From assembly GCF_035594125.1 (NCBI RefSeq), contig NC_087152.1:14740001-14804000 (forward strand): 64,000 nucleotides of DNA, in the 5' to 3' direction. Positions 25,730-64,000 of the stretch are shown here, one piece after another. The first letter of the stretch is position 1. The number at the start of each line of letters is the position of its first letter. This stretch comes from Scylla paramamosain (Eukaryota; Arthropoda; Malacostraca; Decapoda; Portunidae). The notes below the pieces were generated by a model, which searched no databases, was not told where the DNA came from, and saw nothing but the letters and a program-made list of their open reading frames with translations. The translations under genes were made by a program, and so were the position numbers.

Positions 25730-25799
25730 AGGTGATCAGAGGACCAGATAGGGAAGACACCGTGGAAGTGATTGGGATGCTTTTAGTAAACTAGCTTCT

Positions 25800-26054
25800 C
25801 CGTTCATGGCTCGTATTCTTGAAAACGCTTTATTCTCTCGAGATTTTTTTTTTTTTTTGAAGGCCACTAAGATGATTAGGCACATTATCATGGGTGTTAC
25901 TTGTCAATTCATCATTAGTATCATGAAAACGCAGTCGAGAATCCCTTTAGTGTACTTTTGATCATGGCTCGTATTCTTGAAAAACGCTTTATTCTCTTAC
26001 ATTTTTTTTTTCTAAAGCCACAATCGATAAGGTATGTTGTCACGGATATTACAT
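25800..26054. repeat. Older copies of the foldback-related unit
   Basis: The phrase ctcgtattcttgaaaacgct begins copies at about 25809 and 25968. The intervening text includes catcattagtatcatgaaaac, as in the satellite at 52570-53201. Confidence 0.6.
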
Positions 26055-26144
26055 CATGGTTCGTATTCTTGAAAAACGCTTTATTCTCTTACATTTTTTT
26101 TTCTAAAGCCACAATCGATAAGGCATGTTGTCACGGATATTACA
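25963..26144. repeat. 92-bp tandem duplication upstream of aldolase
   Basis: Two almost identical 92-base units beginning catggctcgtattc and catggttcgtattc. Confidence 0.93.
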
Positions 26145-26418
26145 TGTTACTTCATCACCAGTATCATGAAAAGTCGGAAATCCCATTAACTTTAACTATA
26201 AACTGTTATAAGTAGTCGGTATAAGGCGCTGAAGAATTTCTTGAAGACCATATAGGGCTCATGGATGCTTCTTGTTAATTTTTCACAAGCATCATGAAAA
26301 CATCGTTTAAAATCCCTCGAACATTATCTACAGCCTGTTAATAGTCAGGATAAGGCACTGAAAGGTTAAGAATGTGATCCAATGTGACTTGAAAAATTCC
26401 ACCGCCAGAGCGAGCAAG

Positions 26419-26622
26419 ATGACCACCTACTTCAGCTATCCCAGCGAATCCATGCAGCAGGAGCTTCGCAGGATCGCTAATGCCATCGTGATGCCTGGCA
26501 AGGGCATCCTGGCAGCTGATGAATCCACCGGCACCATGGGCAAGCGCCTCACTGCCATCAATCTTGAGAACACAGAGGAGAACAGAAGAAAGTACCGCCA
26601 GCTGCTCTTCACCTCAGACAAG
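26419..26622 (+). CDS. Ald: Aldolase exon 1 (coding)
   Basis: From the ATG of [10 protein letters not shown] to TSDK followed by gttagt. 68 codons. Carries Asp34 in ILAADEST. Confidence 0.95.
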
Positions 26623-28565
26623 GTTAGTGTTGACGCTGATTATTAATATCAACCCTTTACATCTATAGTCGTCCTTTGTGAATATTCGTAGCTTTGTAAA
26701 GAAATTAATAAATGAGAAAATAATAGTAATAATAATAATAAATTGCATCGACACAGAAAAAAGAGATAATATGTGATGAATTTTGCTCTATATAGGCAAT
26801 AGAAAGAGGCAGCAGTGATTGCATCCCCTTTTCCTATACCGTGCAGTATCTCTGGTTTAGACATAATATAAATTCAAAACATCATAAATTTAAGTTCAAG
26901 TAAATCCAAGGCAAGTAAAGAATATTCTATTACTTGCGCACCCGTCTGCTAGTTACTCTCTCGTGCCGCGTGATAATCTTCGTGCATTTCCAGGAACTCG
27001 GTAACTACATTTCCGGAGTCATCCTCTTCCACGAGACGCTGTACCAAAAGACTGACGACGGGCGCCCCTTCGTGGACCTCATCAAGCAGATGGGCATCAT
27101 CCCCGGCATCAAGGTGGGTTAGGGGTACGTCTAGCCAGTGCAGAGGTTCATCTAAGCGTCAACAAGCACACGTCACATTCCTATCCTCATCACTGTACTT
27201 CATCCACGTCTGGGCATTTTTCAGTTCCCTCTTAAACTGTCAACCAATGAAGAAGATTGAGAATTTACGGAAGGGCGAATCACAAATGGTTTCTCATTCA
27301 AATTAGGGTATTTTAGGTTACAAACAGTCGTTACAGTGTGACACAATAGTTTTGATTTTGTACGTACATTAAATGCTGAAAAAAAAAATGTATGTTCATA
27401 TTCATTATATTATAATCAGAATGGATAAGTGGGTGTGGTTTTTAGTAGCATGATGCGTCCAAGTCAATATGTAACCATCTTTTGTTGAGTACGTAATCAC
27501 TTACTCAGCATCAAGATGTATGCTTGAGTGTTCTGTGTGATAACTATGTACAATATTAATTTGTAAATCTTGCAGGTGGACAAGGGTGTGGTGCCGCTGA
27601 TGGGGTCTGAGGGCGAGAGCACCACCCAGGGCCTGGACGACCTGTCCCAGCGCTGCGCCCAGTACAAGAAGGACGGTTGTGATTTCGCCAAGTGGCGCTG
27701 TGTCCTCAAGATTGGCAAGAACACTCCCAGCTACCAGGGCATGTTGGAGAACGCCAATGTCTTGGCCCGCTATGCCTCCATCTGCCAGATGAACGGCCTC
27801 GTCCCCATTGTGGAGCCTGAGGTGGGTCTTAGTGTCAAATGGGGATTCTTTCACATGACATGATCGCTGGGAAATCTGATTCTCGTAGTATGTGTAATAG
27901 ATGATGATGTTCAGTGGTTAATCCCGTGCATTGCAGGTGTTGATGGACGGCAGCCACGACCTGGACCGGGCACAGAAGGTTACTGAGACCGTGCTGGCCT
28001 TCGTGTACAAGGCACTCAACGACCACCACGTCTTCCTGGAGGGCACTCTGCTCAAACCCAACATGGTGCTTGCCGGCCAGGAATGCCCCACCAAGTACAC
28101 TCCTCAACAGGCAGCTGAGGTGAGCTTCAATTCCATTTCCAGGACATATTTTAGATTCTGTATAATGAGCACATAACCTAATGGCAAAGGGGCATTTCTG
28201 TGTCTAATTTATGCTTCGTTCCACAGGCGACTGTCTTGGCTCTGTCACGCACCGTGCCCGCCGCAGTGCCCGGCATCTGCTTCCTTTCCGGAGGTCAATC
28301 TGAGGAAGAGGCCACTGTGCACCTGGATGCAATCAACAAGACCACAGTGGGCAGGAAGCCTTGGTCGCTTACCTTCAGTTATGGACGTGCCCTCCAGGCT
28401 TCTGCCATCAAGGCGTGGAAAGGCACGGACGTGAAGGCTGGCCAGGCAGAGCTTATGAAAAGGGCCCGAGCTAACGGCATGGCTGCTCTAGGAAAGTACG
28501 CTGCGGGATCTTGCTCTGGCGCAGCTGGAGAAGCGGGACTCTTCGTCAAGAACCACCAGTACTAA
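26419..28565 (+). CDS. Ald: Fructose-bisphosphate aldolase, class I (gene span)
   Basis: Cytosolic glycolytic and gluconeogenic enzyme that reversibly splits fructose-1,6-bisphosphate into dihydroxyacetone phosphate and glyceraldehyde-3-phosphate. Five coding exons, all in phase 0, give 363 aa, the usual animal length. Catalytic residues, counting Met as 1, are Asp34, Lys108, Lys147, Arg149, Glu188, Glu190 and the Schiff-base Lys230 in GTLLKPNMV. The C-terminal Tyr363 (KNHQY) needed for full activity is present. Motifs ILAADEST and [13 protein letters not shown] are intact. No alternative exons were seen in the span. The start codon follows a plausible acceptor (ccaccgccag at about 26408), so the leader probably contains an upstream exon. 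Confidence 0.97.
26994..27113 (+). CDS. Ald: Aldolase exon 2
   Basis: Acceptor tttccag, donor gtgggt. 40 codons from [16 protein letters not shown] to MGIIPGIK, with Lys108 as the last residue. Confidence 0.97.
27576..27821 (+). CDS. Ald: Aldolase exon 3
   Basis: Acceptor cttgcag, donor gtgggt. 82 codons from [10 protein letters not shown] to PIVEPE, including Lys147, Arg149, Glu188 and Glu190. Confidence 0.97.
27937..28119 (+). CDS. Ald: Aldolase exon 4
   Basis: Acceptor attgcag, donor gtgagc. 61 codons from [10 protein letters not shown] to TPQQAAE, including the Schiff-base Lys230. Confidence 0.97.
28227..28565 (+). CDS. Ald: Aldolase exon 5
   Basis: Acceptor ttccacag. Encodes [16 protein letters not shown] to the terminal KNHQY and TAA. 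Contains the phosphate-binding [11 protein letters not shown] and SYGRALQ motifs. Confidence 0.97.
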   Translation, partial: ATVLALSRTVPAAVPGICFLSGGQSEEEATVHLDAINKTTVGRKPWSLTFSYGRALQASAIKAWKGTDVKAGQAELMKRARANGMAALGKYAAGSCSGAAGEAGLFVKNHQY

Positions 28566-28687
28566 AACCAAAGATACTAACATCCAAGCGTCAGCGACCT
28601 GACAACTACATGCGTGCTGATCCTACTCTCGCCTGAAGGAAAGCGTGAGGAACACCGCCGAGGTGGCCGAGTCGAGAAAACAGAACA

Positions 28688-28725
28688 AATAAAAAAGGAG
28701 GATTTTCATAATGTCAATTAATAAA
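28688..28725 (+). terminator. Aldolase poly(A) signals
   Basis: AATAAA occurs at 28688-28693 and again at 28720-28725, 120-160 bases after the stop codon. Confidence 0.65.
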
Positions 28726-29340
28726 GATTACATTTTTCATATGGATAGATTATCCATATTGCAAAGAGCAATAAAATAAGTGACGAATTTCAAAACCTTT
28801 AAAAAATAATAAATAAATAAATAGTTTGCAGACTGGAGTAGGTGGAAAAGATATTTTGGATAAAAAATAAATAAAAATAAAGTTGAGGGGGATAAATGTA
28901 TTTCATTATTATCCTTGAAATGACACGAAGAGGAGCGCAGTGCCACGGCCATCTACCCTGCACCAGTGAGGGACAAGTGTCTGGTGAGGCGCCTTTTCTC
29001 TGGAAAGTCTGGTCGATGCTCTATTATATTTGCATTAGTATCATTATTGTATTATTATTGTTGTTATTATTATTATTGTTTTTTTTATTTTTATTTTATT
29101 TTATTATTTTTTTTTGCATTCACTGCGGATTCATACCCTCTCATGCGTGTGTACGTAAGATTAACGTGATAGAAAGTTAATTTTGAAGGTTGTGTGTGTG
29201 TGTGTGTGATAGATAGTGCCACTATTTCTTCGGCTACACATCACTAAACATACAGACAAGTATGAAGACGCACCTGTCCGACTCAAACATTGCAAAGTTA
29301 TTTATAGTTTACATGATAGAGTCGGACGGGTGACCTTGAG
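28726..29340. other. Intergenic, AT-rich
   Basis: Contains (AAAT)n-like runs near 28808 and a T-rich (ATT)n region at 29040-29115. No gene seen. Confidence 0.5.
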
Positions 29341-29530
29341 GTCCGTATTCTGAAACGCTTTCCCCCCACCACAGCTGTTTTCAAGCGTACAGAGATAACT
29401 GGGTTCTCAAAAGAGTTTCTCTTCTTAATAACGTAAAAATCTTGTTAAGGTGTCAAACACCTTTACACATCCGTCTAACTTCAACTAGAGCATTTTGAAT
29501 GTAATGGAGGTGCGGCGCAGAAGTGTCCTG
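29341..29530. mobile_element. Foldback element copy
   Basis: Begins gtccgtattctgaaacgctt and continues through the gggttctcaaaagagtttc block and a cattttgaatgtaatgg arm, as in the copies at 17300 and 46585. Confidence 0.6.
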
Positions 29531-29711
29531 AGTCACCAATGAGTGTGTGTATGTTCACTTAATAATATGCTCACAGGTGGACACATCTGCAGCAGCCTTA
29601 CTAATGTAACCACACTGAACACACATGAGCAATGACAAAAAAATTCCTGCATTTTGACGCAACTTTCACTTGTTGATCGATCGACGTTTTTACCCGTTAC
29701 GTCATTAGCGA

Positions 29712-29742
<31 letters not shown>

Positions 29743-30148
29743 TAGACATTCATACACACGCGAGGCAAGAGAGCAAAGATCATAGTCTCATGGCAACATT
29801 AATCACACTGGTGGCTTCACAACGGAAGGCTCAATACATGGCAACGTGCCCACGAGGGAGGGCGTGTGTGCGGGCGTCGCCTCCCACGTCCCATGCCTGA
29901 AGCTCGGCCTGTGGAGGTCAGTCAGCGCTAAAACCGCCCCGCCGTACGTGTATCCTACGCTGTTGTGAAGATTACTCGATCGTCACTTTCGTGGTGTTTA
30001 CCCGGTTTGTGCTGCCGTTGTTCCCTATGCCACATGGACGTCCAGACGCGTACTCAGACCGACATGGTAAAGAAATATAGCTTCTATTGTCCTTGGCGGG
30101 CACTAGTGCCTCCCAAGGAGGGTTTAATTCCTCCGAGGCCTTGTTGTC

Positions 30149-30151
<3 letters not shown>
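29531..30151. other. Intergenic
   Basis: Holds a short (CA)n run (29718-29742) and a GC-richer stretch at 29840-29990 that could be promoter DNA for the LRR gene. I found no motif that proves it. Confidence 0.3.
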
Positions 30152-30798
<647 letters not shown>

Positions 30799-31041
30799 TT
30801 ACGTACACTATGTTGGACAACTGTGCTCGTTTGCATCACATGAGTTCTGGCCTCATCACCACTGTGAAGACTTTTTTTGCTGTATTGATGTCTACTTTTA
30901 AATTCCTAGTATCACTGCATCTTTTTTTCTTGTAGGTAATTGCCTGCACATTTCACATAAAACTTGCTAGTAGTGTGTGTTTGCAGGGAAAAGTTGCCAC
31001 CTCTCTTTTTCCTTTCTTGGCAGTAATGAATACAGCAGGAA

Positions 31042-31347
31042 ATGGTGTGGCGAGTTCCCTGCTGCTTGCAGGCATGTGCTGCACGTGCAGTGGTCACCCC
31101 ACTTGTCGCTGTGACTGAGTTCAAGATTCGCCGTCATCTTGCCAACATCCCCGCTGAACTTCTAATTGCCAGGGCCACAGCAGAACTGCTGGTGCGTGGA
31201 AATGAATATGAAGACGATGATGAAACATTACATGTTTATGCTTCTGGAAGTGATGACGACAGTGATGAAGCGCCACATGCAAGTGCTTCTGGAAATGAGA
31301 TTCCAATACAAATGGACACCATGGATCACGTGATGCTGCAGGTGAAG
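31042..31347 (+). CDS. LRR gene coding exon 1
   Basis: ATG at 31042 follows an acceptor-like ttggcag (31023). It ends AAG before gtgagc. An alternative donor six bases earlier (cag before gtgaag, 31341) keeps the frame. Confidence 0.75.
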
Positions 31348-33084
31348 GTGAGCTGTCTATTACTCCAACAAAGTCACTACACTTGATTTTCTAGAACTTA
31401 TTAACACATGTTAGCCCACAGGATTGGTGTGATGATTAATTAACTTAAGGAAATTATTGTTTTACAGATTGTAGTGGAGGAAGTGAAGCAGTGGTGGATG
31501 ACAATACCAGGCACAAATGCAGGTCCAAAACATGTTCTGGAGTTGGCCCTTGATGCCCACACTGACGTTCATCCGAAGCATGACCAAGACTTTCCTCGGC
31601 ATCTATCACGCTTATTGCTGCGGTTGGTGCTCCTTCAAGACGTCTTTCTTGACCGAGACCACGGTGACAAGGATCGGCGTTGTGTGATACCTTTTGCATG
31701 GGAACGCTGGACAGCTAGGTTGGTGGCTCAACTGGCACCTTTCGCCCAGATGGTCCATTTGAAGGTGTATGGTGGCTTGTACCCCAGCATATTAGCCGCA
31801 GTGTTGAGAGGAGCCTCACACCTTGCCTCTCTTTATATTTCACATATTAACATCACAGATGAAATCCTGCTGGTTATCGCAAGAAAGTGCTCAAAGCTTC
31901 ACACACTTTATCTCCTTCATAACTTTCCTTGGCTAGTTATTTCTATGAAGGCATTTTGTGCTGCATTTTTTGGTGGTGCTACTCATAGGGAAGTGAATTA
32001 TGCTTATAAAAAGGGCTCTCTCCAGGACATCAAACAAACTTTTCCAAAGCTAAAGAACATAGATTTAGCCTATGGTGATACTGAAGTGGCCAGAGAATTT
32101 CATAAACTTTTACTAACTTTTTATCCTGACCTGGAAAACATCAACTGCCCCTGGAAGACCACCTACTTTGAGGATGGATATCAGAATCATGGCCATGACG
32201 TTCTCATACCACTTGTATCTCGGAAGCGTCCCCTTGCAATTCAAAATGTTTTTTTTGATGACAATACTTTATACAATCTTGGGCATCAGTTCCTGCACCA
32301 GCTCACTTGCTGTTGCCCACAGGTACAGATTATTACTCTGGATTGTAACTTGCGAGAACCTAAGCAAAGGTCTGAGGTTACTGGTAATCAACTTGTGCAG
32401 CTAAAAACTTCTTGGAAACATCTAGCTAAACTGCATCTCAATGTAAACAGCAAAAATCATTTAACACAAGCACTGTTGTTGCCCTTCCTGCGGGCTCATG
32501 GGACCAAACTCACCACCCTCATGGTGGAGGCTACATCACCTGGCCAGATGCTCCATGTTCCCACTCTCTGCATCTTATTACAGGAATGCCCTAACCTTAC
32601 CCACCTTGGGGTGCGGGTGTGGAGCAAGAACATGGTGGAGGCAGAGCTGGATGACCGAGGGCATCTTGGAATAGCAAATTGTTTAGCTCTTCAAGAATTT
32701 ACTTTGCATGAAGAAGGTCCAGGAGATGCAGATGAGGCAGCGGCAGAGGCAAGGCATGCAGAGCAGTGGATGGCACTGCTACAAGGGGTGGTGGGTGCTG
32801 CTCCAAACCTGTCCAGCCTGAGTCTCAGCATATGTTCTGGACTGGCCTCCATCTTGAATAAACTTGCCTGCAATGTTCACATCCTGCACTTGCATGTGAA
32901 AGATGGTTATGAATGGCAGCCTACTATTGACCAAGTGTGCCAGCTGGTGTGTCAGCTGCCACACTTGCACCACCTGTACCTTGAGGAGGTGTGTGGCCAG
33001 CTGTACTGGAGACTCAAGCGCCGCTATCAGCATGCTGACCTGCAGCTACACTGGGGCAACCTCTATGGATGGCCCAGGACTTAA
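31042..33084 (+). CDS. Leucine-rich-repeat protein of unknown function (gene span)
   Basis: Two coding exons (31042-31347 and 31468-33084) join in frame to 640 aa. The first 50 residues include IRRHLANIPAELL, which faintly resembles the start of an F-box but is not convincing. Residues about 52-90 are acidic with a repeated ASGSDDD/ASASG motif. The large second exon is rich in leucine-rich-repeat strands such as LAQLAPFAQMVHLKVYGG, LHTLYLLHN, FPKLKNIDLA, LHLNVN and LSSLSLSIC. No signal peptide or membrane segment is seen, so it is probably intracellular. F-box/LRR substrate receptors are the nearest general fold; I do not assign a function. An ATG in another frame at 31026 starts a 30-codon reading frame that overlaps the chosen start. 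Confidence 0.8.
31468..33084 (+). CDS. LRR gene coding exon 2
   Basis: Acceptor tgttttacag at 31467. Open through IVVEEVKQWWMTIPG to LHWGNLYGWPRT and TAA. 1,617 bases with no interruption. Confidence 0.88.
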   Translation: MVVEEVKQWWMTIPGTNAGPKHVLELALDAHTDVHPKHDQDFPRHLSRLLLRLVLLQDVFLDRDHGDKDRRCVIPFAWERWTARLVAQLAPFAQMVHLKVYGGLYPSILAAVLRGASHLASLYISHINITDEILLVIARKCSKLHTLYLLHNFPWLVISMKAFCAAFFGGATHREVNYAYKKGSLQDIKQTFPKLKNIDLAYGDTEVAREFHKLLLTFYPDLENINCPWKTTYFEDGYQNHGHDVLIPLVSRKRPLAIQNVFFDDNTLYNLGHQFLHQLTCCCPQVQIITLDCNLREPKQRSEVTGNQLVQLKTSWKHLAKLHLNVNSKNHLTQALLLPFLRAHGTKLTTLMVEATSPGQMLHVPTLCILLQECPNLTHLGVRVWSKNMVEAELDDRGHLGIANCLALQEFTLHEEGPGDADEAAAEARHAEQWMALLQGVVGAAPNLSSLSLSICSGLASILNKLACNVHILHLHVKDGYEWQPTIDQVCQLVCQLPHLHHLYLEEVCGQLYWRLKRRYQHADLQLHWGNLYGWPRT

Positions 33085-33279
33085 CTCTGCTTATATTTAA
33101 CCTCCATATGTAACATTCCATATAGACTTGCTATTATAATCATGATCTTAATTCTGCAAGTGAGATATCAAAGTTGTAAGTAATAATGTCAAAAATGACA
33201 TTTTATTGAGATCTAGTACAATTAAGGGAAAACATGATTTTCAATATATTTTTCAAAGTACAAGTTACATAATTTTTCT

Positions 33280-33285
33280 AATAAA
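33280..33285 (+). terminator. LRR gene poly(A) signal
   Basis: AATAAA 196 bases after the stop codon. Confidence 0.55.
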
Positions 33286-35111
33286 TTCTGCATACGATTT
33301 AATAACATCACACTGTGAAGAATTACAGTAAGACAAGGTGACAGCCTGGTGCTGCCTGGAGCATTGGTCCAGATGCCTCATCATCTCACCCACCTCTTTG
33401 CAGCACAAAAGGCTAGAGTCAATATACATAAACCACACAAGTATCACACATGATGGTTGCAGACTTTATAATTTGTGACATATAACAAACAGTACTTCAA
33501 GATTCTTACACATAAAGCAAGAAAACTAATAATAATTGAGATCAAATACTGATATCAAGAATTGTATATACATCTTGTATTGTTTGGCTGATACCTGCCA
33601 CAATCAGCCAATGGATCAGTTTGACTCACCCTGACCAGACACCACAATGGACTCACTGCCTGTCATTCCTCACAGTATTCCACTGCCTTACATTATGACT
33701 GCTGTTTGAACCAATAACTGTCTTCTTATGGGTGACATCATCTAACACTTACAACCAAGTGACACATGAACAAACATCGGTGAACAGCAGTGAAGTAGCA
33801 TGGAGTGAAATAAGATTTCCTGAATAATGCACTGAGTTAACATAACACCTCTTAAATTTAGGAAGAAAGCTTCTATAAGGAACATATTCCATGTGTTAAA
33901 GATCTGAAATAAAACAGACAAATATGATGTTAGTACTATCACCTTGTAAAGCTATGATAAACTTAAATATGCAGTTTTTCATTGCATGTTCTTCAAAAAG
34001 ACACATGATGCCATAGACTGAGAGAAAAAAAAACATGAGATGCAATAAAGAACAGCAAGCAAGGGGCATTCATGAGGGCTATCTTGGTTAAATCCATTTA
34101 AGTGTTGAATAATCATTATACAAAACAAACAAATTTCAGTAACTGATGACAGCTTCACTATTGCTCTTGGCTAAACAACATATGCATTAAAGATCTTATA
34201 CTGATTAGATGTTAGAACTTATATAAGTTTCTTGTATAAATCATGTTGATAGTTAAATGGCAGAACTATGCTTTAAAATGTATGGAATATAAAAGGTCTG
34301 GGCTTCGAACACTGAAGTGTGGTCCACTTAAGCGCCTCCCTGGCTGGCTGGTGAGTGTCAGTGAGGTTGTGCACTGATCTTTGTGTTACTTCATAATGGT
34401 AAGTTTGATTGTTGCACTGTTTGTGTTCATGTATATGACAAAAAACAAACAAATATTGAAGGTAGTAGCACAAATGATAGTGGCAGTACTAGTAGTAGTA
34501 GTAGTAGTAATAAAGGTTACCACTATTGTCAGTTATGATAGCAGTGGAAAATGTGGTGGTGGTAGTGTGAGTCTGTATGATTTCTTGTTCCTTTCACATT
34601 CTGGCTGCCTCATTGTTGTTTTTGTTCTGTCAGCTCATGGCAAGGAAACACCTCTGCAGAGTGTAAAAGGCAGGAGAAAAGCTGTATCAGAAAAAAAGTA
34701 TAATGTAATCTTCTCTTCAAGTAAATCTTCTAACACCAAAACTTCTCACTGTTGCTGTTCACATGATGAAAAACAAACATGCATTACTGAAACCATATAT
34801 GAACTCTAACTATAAGGTACATATTTATACTTAATGCAGAAATAAAGACTTCCTTAAATGAAAGGCACCTCAATATTATTTTGCTGGGAAAGAAATTGGA
34901 TTGGATGAAAGAAATTGGATTAGGCCCAGTAAACAAGAAAATTATTGATACAATATGAACTTTCTTTCATGTGTCATACTTGCACAAGAAAAGAAGACTA
35001 CACCTGAATTGAACCATGAATCAGAATGAACACATTGTATTTTAAATTAAAATAAAATCATTTAAGTAATTAGCAGACATGGTTACCTGGGAGGCATGAC
35101 CCAGGGAACAA
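33286..35111. other. Convergent intergenic region and 3' UTRs
   Basis: Lies between the stop codons of two convergent genes and should hold the 3' UTR of the Dscam-like gene. A minus-strand AATAAA (TTTATT at 33202-33207) is the clearest poly(A) hexamer I saw for that gene. The 142-codon frame at 34381-34809 reads through repeats of gtagta and has no domain. Confidence 0.4.
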
Positions 35112-62586
<27,475 letters not shown>

Positions 62587-62808
62587 CTGAAACATGCAGT
62601 GTTATCATTATTTCACCTTCTCCTCCTCATTTTCCAAAGCTCCCATGCCGACGCTCCTTCCGCACCTGTGTTTGTTTCGCCTTTTTGTTTTTGTTTTTTT
62701 CCCTAGACATTAGTACAGCTCGCGCTCACATCCGGTACACTGACTGATGCAGGGACTGATACAGTTCCTCAAGGCTTTAGTTTAGTTTGGTACAGCAGCA
62801 GAAGGATT

Positions 62809-62812
<4 letters not shown>
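62587..62812. other. Intron upstream of Ig3a, no exon seen
   Basis: Sequence on the acceptor side of the Ig3a exon. No Ig2 exon was found between here and the right edge. Confidence 0.5.
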
Positions 62813-62889
<77 letters not shown>

Positions 62890-62951
62890 CATTTCGTGTT
62901 TTCCGACGATTTCTACACTATAGCATTACGAGTATAACGCGCGCGCGCACG

Positions 62952-63021
<70 letters not shown>
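62813..63021. repeat. (GT)n and (GC)(CA)n arrays
   Basis: GT at 62813-62887, then GCGCGC and CA at 62939-63021. The two arrays are complementary and 50 bases apart, so they could form a long hairpin. Confidence 0.97.
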
Positions 63022-63022
<1 letters not shown>

Positions 63023-63440
63023 CATGACGTGTAAGACACCCGGATCAGAAACAAGGGCGGCACACAATATATACTCGTGTATTCCGCAGCATTCAAACAA
63101 GCAGATAGAGCGACAGACAGACACAGGCGCCATTATTGTAAGCGGTTTATGAATTCTGCGTCTAAAGTAAACTGGTTAAAAAATAATATTCACTTCCATT
63201 TAACATGAGAATAATCAGTGTTATGAATTTTAATGAACTGCGAAGGTACACACGGACAGACAGACAGACACAGCATGCAGCCCTTTGATCTATTATGTGA
63301 AAGCGAGTATTTTTTTTTTTTTCCAGCCTGCTCCAGCATATTTCATATTCGAAGGCTTTTTTTTCACTCTTGAATACAACACTCGTGAGTGTACATTAGC
63401 GGGACACTTTTACCGTCCAATTATACAATATATATATATA

Positions 63441-64000
<560 letters not shown>

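Noticed and set aside
29155..29215. Coding exon near a (GT)n run
   Set aside because: Short frame without acceptor or donor and no homology.
34381..34809. 142-codon frame with a hydrophobic start
   Set aside because: Runs through gtagta repeats in presumed 3' UTR/intergenic DNA; no domain, no conserved motif.

Overview
The window looks like nuclear DNA of a decapod crustacean. The evidence is spliced GT-AG genes with arthropod gene content (an extracellular-type Cu/Zn superoxide dismutase, a class I aldolase and a Dscam-family receptor), an extreme load of dinucleotide arrays (CT/AG, CA/GT, AT), tRNA-derived SINEs, and several families of DNA-transposon and LINE remnants. No bacterial-type operon, CRISPR array or functional RNA gene is supported. 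The organism assignment is inference from this pattern; no species can be named.

Layout. 0-10 kb: one weak candidate exon (342-447), then repeats: two tRNA-Val-derived SINEs, a Harbinger-type MITE with a TAA target duplication (1547-2137), LINE tails, long CT/AG arrays, a foldback element and a 20-bp minisatellite. 10.0-14.0 kb (+): a four-coding-exon Cu/Zn SOD of 205 aa with an N-terminal membrane segment. An array of acceptor-like repeats sits directly before its coding start. 14-26 kb: intergenic DNA with tandem duplications, microsatellites and a Harbinger-related element (25048-25729). 26.4-28.6 kb (+): a complete five-exon fructose-bisphosphate aldolase of 363 aa. 28.7-31 kb: repeats, including a mariner-type relic embedded between two AT arrays. 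31.0-33.1 kb (+): a two-exon leucine-rich-repeat protein of 640 aa with no assigned function.

35.1-62.6 kb (-): 29 coding exons of a Dscam-like receptor, convergent with the LRR gene. Reading 5' to 3' on the minus strand they encode Ig3-Ig9, FN3 1-4, Ig10, FN3 5-6, a transmembrane segment and a cytoplasmic tail, about 1,600 aa. The signal peptide, Ig1 and Ig2 lie beyond the right edge. The 3' half is compact and poor in microsatellites. The 5' half has introns of several kb filled with AG/CT, GT and AT arrays and minisatellites. Exon phases agree across almost the whole gene, which supports the boundaries. Two places at the 5' end do not fit cleanly: the Ig3a/Ig3b junction and an apparent one-base shift in the Ig4 exon. 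The positions that carry alternative-exon arrays in hypervariable Dscam1 (Ig3 first half and Ig7) are single exons here.

The genes do not form a pathway: one handles extracellular superoxide, one is glycolytic, one is a neural or immune adhesion receptor and one is unknown. The most unusual features are tandem arrays of splice-site-like units next to real splice sites (9661-10060 upstream of SOD and 50160-50562 downstream of a Dscam exon), a satellite apparently made from the inside of a dispersed foldback element (52570-53201), and several well-delimited transposon remnants with recognisable ends.
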